NCBI RefSeq assembly: GCF_001506075.1 | Contig: NZ_KQ947475.1 | Location: forward strand, 1,502,767 to 1,566,766 | Direction: 5' to 3' | From: Vibrio sp. MEBiC08052 | GTDB lineage: Bacteria; Pseudomonadota; Gammaproteobacteria; Enterobacterales; Vibrionaceae | Length of the DNA: 64,000 nt | Shown: piece by piece, positions 10,977 to 20,508 of the stretch | How the letters are laid out: each line of letters opens with the position of its first letter | How positions within the stretch are numbered: position 1 is the first letter of the stretch | The notes under the pieces: generated by a model | The model's input: only the letters and a program-made list of their open reading frames with translations | What the model was told of the DNA's origin: nothing | The model's database searches: none | Program-made: the position numbers and the translations under genes

Positions 10977-12086
10977 TTATGAATGCTGAATGAGACCATA
11001 TTCCCGGTCAAGGATCTCAATAATTTCTTGTTTTGGATTGTCACTCAGATGGATGGGTTGGCCCGTAATCTTTTCAGCAATACCTGTATAAGTTTCGGAA
11101 ACGTTCTGTAATGCTTCTAATGGTAAGGCATTGTCTCTGGCGAGTGCTTCCCGCTCAGGCATCCGTGTTTTGTTCAGCAGAATATCCGGGTCTGGGAAGT
11201 AGTTCAGCAAAAACTGCCGGAAGCCTTCTTTCGAATTTTCAACAATGTGTCCGATTGCATATTGGTGAGCATCCCAGATTCTGGATGAATCCGGTGTACC
11301 GACCTCATCCATATAAATGAGTTTGTCTTGTCCCTGAGCATCGGTGACATAACCAAATTCAAATTTGGTATCGACGAAGACCTGATCAATATCAGCGAGC
11401 GCCTGACTGATCACATCAAAGCCTTCTTTCAGTAACTTCTCATATAAATCGATATCTGCCGGACGGCGGAAGTTAAATGCCGCGTAATTCGCCTCGATAT
11501 CTTGGCGGCTAATGTTGACGTCATCGGCCTCCGGTACACCGGGAATTCCTTTGAGAATACCTTTAGTTGATGGTGTGAGCAGAAGTTCAGGCAGTTGTTT
11601 ATCTTTTTCTAACCCTTCGGGAAGCTGGATCCCGCAGAATTCGCGTTCACCTTTTTCGTAGGCTCGCCACATTGAACCCGTAATATAGTTGCGGCAGATT
11701 GCTTCAATTTTAATGGGTGTGGCTTTCTGAACAATCCAGACAAACGGGTGGGGGATATCAAGAATATGGCTGTCTGCCAGACCGTGCTGGCGGAACAGTT
11801 TGAACCAGTGGTTGGAAATCGCGTTGAGTGCCGCCCCTTTTCCCGGGACCCCGGCAACACCACCTTCAGCGTGCCAAATACAGTCAAAAGCAGAGATACG
11901 GTCACTAATCACCATAATTGCCAGCGGGGCATCTGCTGCGACGTTGTAGCCTTTTTGTTCAATCAGGCGACGGCTGTCTTCTTCAGTTAACCAGTAAACG
12001 GAACGCACTTTTCCGCTATGAACGGGTTTGCTGGTGCGAATGGGGAGGTCGTCATTGACGGCGAGAATTTGATCGGCGAGGCTCAT
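10977..12086 (-). CDS. purC: SAICAR synthase PurC
   Basis: 369 aa phosphoribosylaminoimidazole-succinocarboxamide synthase, which joins aspartate to CAIR in purine synthesis. [10 protein letters not shown] near the N-terminus and the conserved [12 protein letters not shown] and [12 protein letters not shown] segments are visible. It is the long form (about 370 aa) typical of Vibrio rather than the short 237-aa E. coli form. It is monocistronic here. Confidence 0.93.
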   Translation of the reverse strand: MSLADQILAVNDDLPIRTSKPVHSGKVRSVYWLTEEDSRRLIEQKGYNVAADAPLAIMVISDRISAFDCIWHAEGGVAGVPGKGAALNAISNHWFKLFRQHGLADSHILDIPHPFVWIVQKATPIKIEAICRNYITGSMWRAYEKGEREFCGIQLPEGLEKDKQLPELLLTPSTKGILKGIPGVPEADDVNISRQDIEANYAAFNFRRPADIDLYEKLLKEGFDVISQALADIDQVFVDTKFEFGYVTDAQGQDKLIYMDEVGTPDSSRIWDAHQYAIGHIVENSKEGFRQFLLNYFPDPDILLNKTRMPEREALARDNALPLEALQNVSETYTGIAEKITGQPIHLSDNPKQEIIEILDREYGLIQHS

Positions 12087-12394
12087 TCAGACATTCCTAT
12101 CTAAAAAGTAATCGGTTCAACTGACAGATACCCGTTGACCAGACACAAACACAAAGTGACAAACATCACGGGATATCCGATTTCTGAGCGCATCATACCA
12201 GAACTATTTTTCACTGCCAGAGAAAAAGCAAACGTTTGCTTTGAGGCAATGTTTTTCAGCCGATCGCGGATTCAAAAAAAAATCCCCTCGCGTAGATTCG
12301 AGGGGAAGAAAAGGGGATTGCTTATGTTGTGTTACTTGTTGTCGAATGAGTCTTGCTATTTATTTTATTCGTCACGGCTCGTTAGTCGCGTCGG
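12087..12394. other. Intergenic region, purC upstream / sulA-like 3' end
   Basis: 308 bases. It contains the purC promoter region (leftward from 12087) and the terminator of the sulA-like gene at 12274-12306. No further gene is supported; frames on the plus strand across this stretch have no ribosome site. Confidence 0.5.
12274..12306 (-). terminator. Terminator of the sulA-like gene
   Basis: A perfect 8-base stem (12283-12290 with 12299-12306) is followed on the minus strand by an A and nine T residues. It lies 89 bases past the sulA-like stop. Confidence 0.85.
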
Positions 12395-12805
12395 CTAGTG
12401 GTAGCGTCGGCTCGGATCCGCCACGAAGAAAACCTCACAATGGTATTGTTTACCTAATTGTATGAGTTGCGTCTGCGCTTGTTCAGTGAGTTGTTGCGAA
12501 GCCACAATAGCGCAGGCATTGCCTGATAAAATGGCTTTACGAATCACATGATATTCATCCATTGTCCGTGAGGGTCTCAGTTGCACGACTTGATGACCCG
12601 GAATCTTGTGTGAATCCAATGAACGCAGATCCGGCCGATAGGATTCGGATGTGACCAGAATCCACTGTGGCAGTCGGGATAGTTGCGCCAAACGATCATA
12701 AAGTGAGCTTTCCATGACACAATGTCGGGCCGCACCTTTAGGTGTACGGCGACCGACATTGTGGGGGGCTCCGGATGAGTTCATGAAATCATTCAACAAA
12801 CGCAT
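12395..12805 (-). CDS. sulA: SulA-like cell division inhibitor
   Basis: 136 aa from the ATG at 12805 with AAGGA nine bases upstream. The central part (about residues 40-125) resembles SulA: a WILVTSES-type strand, a VVQLRPSRTMDEYHVIRKAILSG segment analogous to the SulA stretch before helix ALRTGN, and a hydrophobic C-terminal strand. SulA binds FtsZ and halts division during DNA damage. A perfect LexA box lies 22 bases upstream, supporting SOS control. Weak sequence similarity to E. coli SulA is the main uncertainty. Confidence 0.78.
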   Translation of the reverse strand: MRLLNDFMNSSGAPHNVGRRTPKGAARHCVMESSLYDRLAQLSRLPQWILVTSESYRPDLRSLDSHKIPGHQVVQLRPSRTMDEYHVIRKAILSGNACAIVASQQLTEQAQTQLIQLGKQYHCEVFFVADPSRRYH

Positions 12806-12826
12806 AATGCTGTTTCCTTATACATG

Positions 12827-12842
12827 CTGTTCATATATACAG
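12827..12842 (-). promoter_or_regulatory. LexA box (SOS operator)
   Basis: CTGTTCATATATACAG matches the consensus CTGT-N8-ACAG exactly, with an alternating AT centre. It lies 22 bases upstream of the sulA-like start, where it would overlap the promoter. Confidence 0.9.
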
Positions 12843-13098
12843 TATTTTATATTGAATGACTGATCAAGCAGGAATTGGTGTAAATTTGTACTTTTCTGTT
12901 ATCAAGATCTCATTACTGAATATTTCCCTGCCGTGAATGCGAACTGCTGTGGGGATACACAGGCACACCGCCGATTTGTCAGCCGTTTTAAGTTGAGTGA
13001 GTTAGTGATCGTGAAACAAATACATAGCGGTGAGCTGTGAGATCGTTGTGATAGGCAGTTTGACTGATGCTGAAACTACACAGATAGGGTTTGGAGTT

Positions 13099-14187
13099 TC
13101 ATTGTATCGAGGTGTTTTGCTGATGGGTTAATAGCGATTTTAGCGCTTGGTTTAACCGCTTCATCTCTTCATCACTGCCTTTCATATCAGGGTGATAAAT
13201 TTTGCTCAGTTGTTTATAACGTTGTTTGATTTGTTTGATATCCGGTATTTCTGTAGCTGAAAAACCGAATAAGGCACAGGCTAAATCGAGGTTTTGCGGG
13301 CGAGTCGATTGTGGTTTGAGCTGAGTTTGTTGTAAACGCTTAAGTTCTTGAAACAACATGGTCATTTGTTGTTTTTGTTTACGAATGGTTTGTTCCTGCT
13401 GTTTGATTTTTTGCTGTTGCATATTGGTGTCGGACTGAATCCTTAACGGCTCTGAAGGTTGTGGCTGAACTACGGAGTGAGCTGCTTCCGCTGCTTTGAG
13501 TCGTTTTTTGAGTCGAACACAAACAACGCCCAGTAAGGCCACTATCAGCATCAGTATTACTCCGAAGACGCCGGATATGATCTGCGGCAGAGTGAATTGA
13601 GCCGCATCGATTTGCGCGTTATTGAAATGAGGTTTCCCGGCTATAGGAGAGGATGCAGGATCGGCTGTTTGCGCATCTTCGAGTGCTTTTCTCTGTGAAA
13701 TCTCTTTCATTCTGCGGTGATTGAACTGCTGTTCGAGTAACTGGCTATAGCGTTGCTCTGCGGTTGGGTTGGACTGCCCTGCAATCCGATACCAAATCAG
13801 CGCTTGTGTTTCACCCGACAGGTCTGCCACTTGTTCATAGAGTTGACCCAGCTTGAATTGTGCTACCGTGTCACCTTGTGTTGCCAATCGAGTCAGCCAA
13901 TAGATCGCTTGTGTCTTATCCGGTGTGACTCCGTTGCTGCCATTGAGATAAGCATTCACGACCTGTAATTGTGCTTGCGTATGACCGTTTTCGGCAGCTT
14001 GTTCCATCCAGTAAAAAGATTGTTTGGGGTCGGCTTTTACCCCTTGTCCTTGTTGATAATACAAAGCAAGTTGGTACTGTGCGTTTCTGTCACGCAAAAT
14101 GGCTTGTTGACGAAGAGTATTAATGTCGGCTGCATGAGCAGATGCGAGAACCAGCAGCAAACATATCAGTAATAATCTCAATCGCAC
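13099..14187 (-). CDS. Sel1-repeat, transmembrane, J-domain protein
   Basis: 362 aa. A signal peptide (1-19, cleavage after AHA) is followed by Sel1-type helical repeats (about 30-150, with AQYQLALYY and AQFKLGQLYE units), a membrane helix (204-226), a coiled-coil-prone Gln-rich stretch (255-290) and a J domain (300-355) with HPD at 332-334. By the positive-inside rule the Sel1 part is periplasmic and the J domain cytoplasmic, where it could recruit DnaK. Partners are unknown. The gene follows the OmpA-family lipoprotein gene on the same strand with a hairpin between. Confidence 0.82.
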   Translation of the reverse strand: MRLRLLLICLLLVLASAHAADINTLRQQAILRDRNAQYQLALYYQQGQGVKADPKQSFYWMEQAAENGHTQAQLQVVNAYLNGSNGVTPDKTQAIYWLTRLATQGDTVAQFKLGQLYEQVADLSGETQALIWYRIAGQSNPTAEQRYSQLLEQQFNHRRMKEISQRKALEDAQTADPASSPIAGKPHFNNAQIDAAQFTLPQIISGVFGVILMLIVALLGVVCVRLKKRLKAAEAAHSVVQPQPSEPLRIQSDTNMQQQKIKQQEQTIRKQKQQMTMLFQELKRLQQTQLKPQSTRPQNLDLACALFGFSATEIPDIKQIKQRYKQLSKIYHPDMKGSDEEMKRLNQALKSLLTHQQNTSIQ

Positions 14188-14206
14188 TCCTGATTCCTAA
14201 GATGGA

Positions 14207-14243
14207 TATTCCGGATTCAGAGTAACTTCTGAACCGGAATATT
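14207..14243. repeat. Strong hairpin between lipoprotein and J-protein genes
   Basis: Outer stem 14207-14215 with 14235-14243 and inner stem 14217-14222 with 14229-14234 form an almost perfect 15-base stem with one bulged base. It lies 8 bases past the lipoprotein stop. No U-tract follows on the minus strand. Confidence 0.65.
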
Positions 14244-14250
14244 TGTCAGT

Positions 14251-14919
14251 TTATTTCAGTGGTAGGATCTGTATTTCAACCCGTCGGTTACACTGTCTTC
14301 CCTGCGGTGTACTATTGGTGCACAGTGGGTGGCGTTCGCCAATGCCCCGGGCTATGGCCCGGCCGGGAGCGACGCCTTGTGAGACGAGATACTGGCGTAC
14401 CGATTCAGCTCGTTTTTCTGATAATACTTGATTGGTGCGGTCACTACCGGTGCTGTCGGTATGGCCTTCGATGACTAAACTGGTTTCTGGATATTCCACT
14501 AAAATTTTGGCCACACCATTTAAGGTATTGTGAATCGAAGCGTTGAGATGGTAATCGTTGGTATTAAAACCGATGCCGTTTTCCATGCGTAAACGAAGCT
14601 GATGCTCTCCGACGCGCTCAACCTGAACACCGGAATTGACGAGAGAACGTCGTAACGCGGCTTCCTGTTTATCAAAATAGTAGCCGATACCGCCACCGAT
14701 AGCAGCACCTCCGGCAGCACCGATGAGGGCTCGTTGTCGCCGTTCTCTGGCGTTATCACCTGAAGCGAGACCAACGGCAATTCCTGAAATCGCACCAATC
14801 AGTGCGCCTTTCGTGGTTGAATTGGTTTCGTTTTCACCCGTTGTTGCATTCTGTCTTTGAGTTGTTTCGCACCCGGCCAGTAGCGAGAGCAGAAAAAGCA
14901 TGATGATGGTTCGTTTCAC
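14251..14919 (-). CDS. OmpA-family lipoprotein with glycine zipper (YiaD-like)
   Basis: 222 aa. The lipobox LLAGC puts the acylated cysteine at residue 17. A Gly/Ala-rich segment (about 37-80, GALIGAISGIAVG and GAAGGAAIGGGIG) resembles a glycine zipper. The C-terminal domain (about 105-220) is OmpA-like with the peptidoglycan-binding IEGHTDSTGSDRTNQVLSEKRA pattern (Asp and Arg ligands). It should tether the outer membrane to peptidoglycan. Confidence 0.88.
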   Translation of the reverse strand: MKRTIIMLFLLSLLAGCETTQRQNATTGENETNSTTKGALIGAISGIAVGLASGDNARERRQRALIGAAGGAAIGGGIGYYFDKQEAALRRSLVNSGVQVERVGEHQLRLRMENGIGFNTNDYHLNASIHNTLNGVAKILVEYPETSLVIEGHTDSTGSDRTNQVLSEKRAESVRQYLVSQGVAPGRAIARGIGERHPLCTNSTPQGRQCNRRVEIQILPLK

Positions 14920-14996
14920 TGAGATACTCCCTGATTGTTATTCTCATGTCATGAATCAAAATTATCTATCACATTGTAGACAATAATTCGGATGAA

Positions 14997-15680
14997 TTAT
15001 TTCAATAATTTTGGCGCCTGTGCACCATCAATCGGTCTGTTGACAGAAATTTTACGTCCTTTTTTCAATCCGGTTTCGTAATCTTCGGTTAAATTTTTCA
15101 TCGCTTCTTTCAGCTGTTTCTTAAATGTTTCCCGGTCAATGTTCTGGAACTCACGATCAATATAGCTGTTGATTTTATCTGCTGAATCTTGATCGGGGGT
15201 GATATCCGGTAACTTTTCCAGAGCGCCTTCTATCCAACCGGATACAAAAGAGTTGACCCGGCGTGACACTTCTTGTGTCGAGGTGCCACTGCCGGCAAAA
15301 CTATTACGAAACTGACCGGTTTGCTCGTTCATTTCACGATAAATGACATCAAAAGCAAAAGCGGCAAAAATAGCGCGATCCGCTTCACCGATAAACTCGG
15401 CTCTTTTCAGACCTTTATGATTGAGTAACACGGCTTCTACGCCAAACTTGGTGTTAATGCCCCGGATAATTCGGAGCAGGTGGCTGCTGATTTGGGTTGG
15501 TAGCAGGTGAGAAGACTGGGTTTTTCCCATTTTGATGAATTCAATATCATCTTTATGCAGACCATATTTTAACATCAGGCTATGCGCCATTTTGATGGCA
15601 CTTGCCGCCTCATTCACATTAGCGGAATTACCAAGTTCCAAACATTTGGCGATTTTTTTAAGGGCTTTTTCTTTATTCAT
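14997..15680 (-). CDS. DUF2786 protein
   Basis: 227 aa from the ATG at 15680; the frame extends 33 codons further but the extension does not resemble the family and has no ribosome site. The N-terminal 40 residues (MNKEKALKKIAKCLELG then NEAASAIKMAHSLMLKYG) are the DUF2786 signature. The remainder is helical with charged surfaces. Function unknown; the family occurs in phages and bacterial chromosomes. Nothing suggests recent transfer here. Confidence 0.78.
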   Translation of the reverse strand: MNKEKALKKIAKCLELGNSANVNEAASAIKMAHSLMLKYGLHKDDIEFIKMGKTQSSHLLPTQISSHLLRIIRGINTKFGVEAVLLNHKGLKRAEFIGEADRAIFAAFAFDVIYREMNEQTGQFRNSFAGSGTSTQEVSRRVNSFVSGWIEGALEKLPDITPDQDSADKINSYIDREFQNIDRETFKKQLKEAMKNLTEDYETGLKKGRKISVNRPIDGAQAPKLLK

Positions 15681-15872
15681 TGACCTGAAATATAGGGAGT
15701 TGAGATGTATAGCAAAGTCCGCCATTCTAACTTTTCTGACCGAAAATGGAAAGAATGAAAAGAGAGTCATCAGTCGCAACTGACGGGGGATTTCGGTGAG
15801 TAGCGGTGTGACCGGCGCACCGTTAATGCCAGCATGATGAGCAACCGTTGGGGGAACGATGAAGTCGAGCGG

Positions 15873-15900
15873 ATCCGGATAAAGTGACTTTTATCCGGAT
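15873..15900. repeat. Hairpin downstream of the DUF3334 gene
   Basis: ATCCGGATAAA and its complement (15873-15883 with 15890-15900) form a stem with one bulge, 18 bases past the DUF3334 stop. There is no U-tract after it on the minus strand. Confidence 0.55.
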
Positions 15901-15918
15901 AAAATCAATGGGTGGTGC

Positions 15919-16632
15919 TTATAAACCGAGTTGATCGAGTAAGTCAGCTGCGTTGGACTCTGACGAATCATCGTTCTGATTTTTCTGATGATTGCCAGAG
16001 GATTGAGTGGATGAAGCTTGTGCGGATTGTTGCCATGTGGATTCCAGAATATCGTCTGGGTTTTCATCTTCGGAAACTTCAAATTCTTCTAACTGAATAA
16101 ATTCGGTTTTATCCATTGCAAGCTCAAGATAGAAAATGTTGTTTTTTTCAGTAGAGAAGGTAACTCGACGAGCTTGAGGACGATCGAGATTGGTATCAAC
16201 AGAAAGCAAAACTTGTTTGTTCAATGACAGCATTTTCGGCTGGTTTTGGGTAATGTTGGTCTGTAGCTCTTTGCGAACTTTATTGGTGAAATCACCAACG
16301 AGCTGATTCATCAGTTCGCCTAATACATCACCGACTTCGTCCGATGTATGTAGTACGGCCAACTCTTCTTCCGGCATCCCCATATTACGCATGTAATTAC
16401 TGTAAATCTCCAGTGCTGCTTTGGCATTGAAGTTAATGACAACCAATCCGGTAAACCCGCCATCAAAAAGCACAAAACAACCAAAATCAGGTTTGAGTGC
16501 CGTTTTGTTAATTTTCTGAACCATAGCAGAATAATGGATCTGCGAAGCGGTTGCTGTCGTAAGCACCTTAGAAACAGACTGGCACAACATCAGCAGAATA
16601 TCTTCTGTGGTGACTACTTGACTTTTTTTCAT
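15919..16632 (-). CDS. DUF3334 protein with CheC/CheX-like phosphatase signature
   Basis: 237 aa from the ATG at 16632, with GGA seven bases upstream; longer starts at 16644 and 16647 lack a ribosome site. It resembles DUF3334, found in Vibrio and relatives. Residues 102-132 read D-x3-E-x2-N-x22-P (Asp102, Glu106, Asn109, Pro132), the active-site pattern of CheC, CheX and FliY, which dephosphorylate CheY-P. The C-terminal 50 residues are acidic and Ser/Gln-rich, probably disordered, ending in DLLDQLGL. A role against a response regulator is inference. No chemotaxis gene is adjacent. Confidence 0.8.
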   Translation of the reverse strand: MKKSQVVTTEDILLMLCQSVSKVLTTATASQIHYSAMVQKINKTALKPDFGCFVLFDGGFTGLVVINFNAKAALEIYSNYMRNMGMPEEELAVLHTSDEVGDVLGELMNQLVGDFTNKVRKELQTNITQNQPKMLSLNKQVLLSVDTNLDRPQARRVTFSTEKNNIFYLELAMDKTEFIQLEEFEVSEDENPDDILESTWQQSAQASSTQSSGNHQKNQNDDSSESNAADLLDQLGL

Positions 16633-16814
16633 ATGATTGTCCATCAAAATATTTCAACAACAAGGCATCACATCATGCCTTTTCCTATTCTTGAACCGAG
16701 ATTCTGTTTTAATCGCCTCATTAAATGTTGTAAAGTGACCCAACTCAAAGATCAAGAACAAAAAGTATTAACCCATCGCTGCATTGAAGTCAGCGTTGCA
16801 CGGATAGGAAGCAA

Positions 16815-19800
16815 ATGTTACCAAGACTTCACCATCAATCCGATATCGATCCCGTCATATTCCAATTTTTACAAGAGCTTGAATCTCACGAATTTTCCGG
16901 TGATATCGAAACGCACTATTCAAGCCGTCTTGCGGTGTCTACAGACAATAGTGTTTATCAGCAGTTACCGCAAGCAGTCATTCATCCAAAAACAACAGAA
17001 GATGTTGTACTGATTGGGAAAATGAGTGCTAAATCAGTTTATAAAACAGTGACCTTTTCAGCGCGGGGCGGTGGAACGGGAACCAATGGTCAATCGTTGA
17101 CGAAAGGAATTGTCGTCGATTTATCCCGTCATATGAACAACATTCTGGAAATCAATCCGGAAGAAGGATGGGTTCGTGTGCAGGCCGGGGTGATCAAAGA
17201 TCAACTCAATGATGCTGTCAGACCTTATGGTTATTTCTTTTCCCCCGATCTTTCCACCAGTAACCGGGCGACGCTCGGTGGTATGATAAACACAGATGCC
17301 TCCGGACAAGGGTCGTTGAAATATGGTAAGACTTCGGATCATGTGTTGTCGTTACAGGCGGTATTTGCCGATGGTTCGATACTGGAAACTGATCTGTCGG
17401 CTGGATTGCCGGAGCAACAGACCTATGCTGCCAAAGCTCTGGCCGTCACCGAATCTGTTTGTCGGGAAAAGCGGGCTCAGATTCTGGACAAATTCCCGCC
17501 CTTGAATCGGTTTTTGACTGGCTATGATCTGAAAAATGCACTCGATGAAACCAATGACAAGTTTAATTTCACGCGCGTTTTGTGTGGGGCTGAAGGGTCG
17601 TTGGCATTTATTACTGAAGCCAAGCTGAATTTAACACCGATTCCCAAGGTGCGGATGCTGGTTAATGTCAAATATAACAGCTTTGAGTCAGCTCTCAGAA
17701 ATGCGCCATTGATGGTTAAAGCACAGGCCTTATCTGTCGAAACGGTCGATTCGACGGTATTGAATCTGGCAAAGCAGGATATTGTCTGGCACAGCGTCAA
17801 CGATTTATTGTCTGACGTCCCCGGCAAAGAGATGCAGGGCATCAATATCGTTGAATACGCAGGGCAGGATCTGGCTGAAATCGAGTCTCAGGTTCAGGCG
17901 TTGACTGATAAACTGGATCAGATGCTGAAAAACGAAGAGGCTGGCATTATTGGCTATCAGGTTTGTCAGGACTTGGCCAGTATCAATCGTATTTATAATA
18001 TGAGAAAGAAGGCGGTGGGATTACTCGGGGCGGCGAAAGGCCGGGCCAAACCCGTCGCATTTACGGAAGATACCTGTGTGCCACCAGAAAATCTGGCTGA
18101 TTTTATCGCGGAATTTCGCACCTTGCTCGATTCTAAATCACTGGCTTACGGGATGTTTGGTCATGTAGATGCGGGGGTATTGCATGTGCGTCCTGCATTG
18201 GATATGTGCGATCCGCAACAAGAAGCGATGATGCATCGTATCTCGGATGAAGTGGTTAAACTAGTCGCCAAATATGGCGGTTTGATGTGGGGAGAGCACG
18301 GGAAAGGGTACCGTTCCGAATATGGTCCGGAATTCTTCGGTGAAGAACTGTTTCAGGAACTTCGGCGGGTGAAAGCTGCTTTTGACCCGCATAATCAAAT
18401 GAATCCGGGAAAAATCTGTACACCGTTGGATAGTGATCATCAACTGGTGAAAGTCTCGGATGTCAAACGGGGTTATTTTGACCGCCAAATCGATATTCAG
18501 GTTCGTGACAGTTTCAAACAGGCGATGGAATGTAACGGCAATGGTCTCTGCTTTAATTATGAAACCAGCTCTCCGATGTGCCCCTCAATGAAAGTGACAG
18601 CGGATCGACGCCATTCTCCGAAAGGTCGGGCAGGATTGGTTCGCGAATGGCTGCGTCAGTTAACAGAACAGGGTGTTGATATTCTTGATTTGGAAAAACA
18701 AACCTTGAACTCGACGTTATCGGTTAAAACGCTGATTGATCGGATTCGTCATGCCTGGCGGAAAGAGCAAGAGAGTGATTTTTCTCATGAAGTCTATGAA
18801 GCGATGAATGGATGCCTGGCCTGTAAAGCCTGTGCCAGCCAATGTCCGATTAAAGTGGATGTACCGAGTTTTCGGGCCCGTTTCCTGAATCTTTACCATA
18901 CTCGTTATCCGCGACCCGTCAAAGATTATCTAGTTGCCAATATTGAAACCATGTTGCCGCTGATGGCCAAGGTCCCGACGATGGTGAATGGCGTCCTGTC
19001 CCAGAGTTGGATGCAACGCCTCACGCGTTCAGCGGTGGGGTACATTGATGCACCTTTGCTGACGGTGCCGACCCTTGCTAAACGGGTTCGTCATAAAGCA
19101 TTGGTGCCTTACCATTCTGAAGGGCTGGCTCAGATTCCTGAATCACTGCGTCAGGACTATGTCATTATCGTTCAAGACCCGTTTACCAGCTATTATGATG
19201 CAGATGTGGTCGATGATTTTATTGATTTAGTGATTCGGTTAGGCAAACATCCGGTGCTGCTGCCATTCAAGCCGAATGGTAAAGCACAGCATGTGAAGGG
19301 ATTCCTCAAACAGTTTACGGCAACGGCCAGCTCAACGGCTGCGTTTCTCCGGGAGGTGGCTGAACTGGGGATTCCGATGGTCGGTGTCGATCCCGCCACG
19401 GTGTTGTGTTATCGCGATGAGTATCAGGAAATTTTGGGTGAGCAACGTGGCGCATTTCAGGTCTTGAGTGTTCATGAATGGATGGCACCACGCTTATCTG
19501 AATTCCATATCGAGTCGTCTCAGTCTGCTGTCGAGTCTCCTTGGTACCTGTTTTCGCACTGTACTGAAAAAACCAAGTTGCCGAATAGTGAGAAAGAGTG
19601 GACGATGATTTTCAGTTATTTTGGTGCCAAACTTGAGCCGGTTGCTGTTGGCTGCTGTGGGATGGCCGGGACTTTCGGTCATGAAGCGGACAAATTCGAG
19701 ATGTCAAAAGATATCTATGGTTTGAGTTGGAAACCGAACTTTGAGCAGTTGCCGGCGGAGCGTTGTCTGGCCACTGGTTATTCCTGTCGGAGTCAGGTGA

Positions 19801-19862
19801 AGCGGTTTGAGCAGATCAAACCTAAACACCCGCTACAGGCGCTGTTGGTGCATCTTCAGTAA
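16815..19862 (+). CDS. ydiJ: FAD-linked oxidase / Fe-S fusion dehydrogenase (YdiJ type)
   Basis: 1015 aa from the ATG at 16815 with AGGA just upstream. The N-terminal half is a GlcD-like FAD domain (ARGGGTGTNGQSL near residue 80). A ferredoxin-type region follows with CNGNGLCFNYETSSPMCPS (near 573) and CLACKACASQCP (near 665), then a GlcF-like cysteine-rich domain with HCTEK and GCCGMAG near the C-terminus. E. coli YdiJ oxidises D-2-hydroxyacids, D-2-hydroxyglutarate being the reported substrate, passing electrons through Fe-S centres. The acceptor here is not evident. It is a single gene, divergent from the DUF3334 gene. Confidence 0.9.
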   Translation: MLPRLHHQSDIDPVIFQFLQELESHEFSGDIETHYSSRLAVSTDNSVYQQLPQAVIHPKTTEDVVLIGKMSAKSVYKTVTFSARGGGTGTNGQSLTKGIVVDLSRHMNNILEINPEEGWVRVQAGVIKDQLNDAVRPYGYFFSPDLSTSNRATLGGMINTDASGQGSLKYGKTSDHVLSLQAVFADGSILETDLSAGLPEQQTYAAKALAVTESVCREKRAQILDKFPPLNRFLTGYDLKNALDETNDKFNFTRVLCGAEGSLAFITEAKLNLTPIPKVRMLVNVKYNSFESALRNAPLMVKAQALSVETVDSTVLNLAKQDIVWHSVNDLLSDVPGKEMQGINIVEYAGQDLAEIESQVQALTDKLDQMLKNEEAGIIGYQVCQDLASINRIYNMRKKAVGLLGAAKGRAKPVAFTEDTCVPPENLADFIAEFRTLLDSKSLAYGMFGHVDAGVLHVRPALDMCDPQQEAMMHRISDEVVKLVAKYGGLMWGEHGKGYRSEYGPEFFGEELFQELRRVKAAFDPHNQMNPGKICTPLDSDHQLVKVSDVKRGYFDRQIDIQVRDSFKQAMECNGNGLCFNYETSSPMCPSMKVTADRRHSPKGRAGLVREWLRQLTEQGVDILDLEKQTLNSTLSVKTLIDRIRHAWRKEQESDFSHEVYEAMNGCLACKACASQCPIKVDVPSFRARFLNLYHTRYPRPVKDYLVANIETMLPLMAKVPTMVNGVLSQSWMQRLTRSAVGYIDAPLLTVPTLAKRVRHKALVPYHSEGLAQIPESLRQDYVIIVQDPFTSYYDADVVDDFIDLVIRLGKHPVLLPFKPNGKAQHVKGFLKQFTATASSTAAFLREVAELGIPMVGVDPATVLCYRDEYQEILGEQRGAFQVLSVHEWMAPRLSEFHIESSQSAVESPWYLFSHCTEKTKLPNSEKEWTMIFSYFGAKLEPVAVGCCGMAGTFGHEADKFEMSKDIYGLSWKPNFEQLPAERCLATGYSCRSQVKRFEQIKPKHPLQALLVHLQ

Positions 19863-19873
19863 CCGCTGCCTTG

Positions 19874-19915
19874 CACGGCCTCAGCTGCTATCTGATGATC
19901 ACTGCTGAGGCCGTG
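19874..19915. repeat. Perfect 12-bp inverted repeat
   Basis: 19874-19885 pairs with 19904-19915 around an 18-base loop, 11 bases past the ydiJ stop. GC-rich stem, no U-tract. Possibly a terminator variant. Confidence 0.55.
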
Positions 19916-19950
19916 GCGAAAGTGGGTTGAGAACTATGTTGAGGTGAATC

Positions 19951-20415
19951 GTGAACCATCGTTTAGCATTGAAAGTCCCACCGGTGCTTGTCTTCGTGAT
20001 TGCACTGATATTGATTCATTTGGGGCACTGGGGGTTACCCGGTGCGACGGTTGAATTGCCGTTTCGTTGGGGCGTGGTCATCGGGTGCTTATTGTTGTCT
20101 GGCTGGCTGGGGTTATCGGCTCTATTCACGTTTTATCGGGCCAGAACAACCGTTAATCCGGTGCGCCCTGAGTTAGCTGCAACGGTGGTCACACATGGCG
20201 TCTTCCGCTTTTCCCGTAATCCGATGTATCTGGGATTAGTGCTCATTCTGATCGCGGATGTCTATTGGCTGGGAAACATCACCGGGCTGATTGGTATCAC
20301 CGGATTCGTAGGGTATATGACTTATTTTCAGATTATGCCTGAAGAGCGGATATTAGATGCCCGGTTTGGGGAACCTTATCAAGCATATCAGCGCCGAGTT
20401 CGACGCTGGTTATGA
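19951..20415 (+). CDS. Isoprenylcysteine carboxyl methyltransferase-family membrane protein
   Basis: 154 aa from a GTG at 19951 with GAGGT five bases upstream. Three or four membrane helices are followed by the family signature THGVFRFSRNPMYLGL and the C-terminal EERILDARFGEPYQAY motif that binds S-adenosylmethionine in ICMT/PEMT-like methyltransferases. The bacterial substrate is unknown; small phospholipid or thiol methylation are possibilities. A clear bidirectional terminator follows. Confidence 0.85.
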   Translation: MNHRLALKVPPVLVFVIALILIHLGHWGLPGATVELPFRWGVVIGCLLLSGWLGLSALFTFYRARTTVNPVRPELAATVVTHGVFRFSRNPMYLGLVLILIADVYWLGNITGLIGITGFVGYMTYFQIMPEERILDARFGEPYQAYQRRVRRWL

Positions 20416-20444
20416 TATGTGCTGAATCTCGTCATCAGAAAAAC

Positions 20445-20474
20445 AAAAACCGCTGTGATATACAGCGGTTTTTT
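20445..20474 (+). terminator. Bidirectional terminator
   Basis: Seven-base stem (20450-20456 with 20462-20468) flanked by AAAAA and TTTTTT. It serves the methyltransferase gene on the plus strand and the DUF3581 gene on the minus strand. Confidence 0.9.
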
Positions 20475-20508
20475 GTGTCGTGATCAAGCGTTTCGACTGG
20501 CTGACTAT

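Noticed and set aside
12135..12465. Plus-strand frames over the sulA-like 3' end
   Set aside because: They overlap the sulA-like gene and its terminator on the other strand and have no ribosome site.
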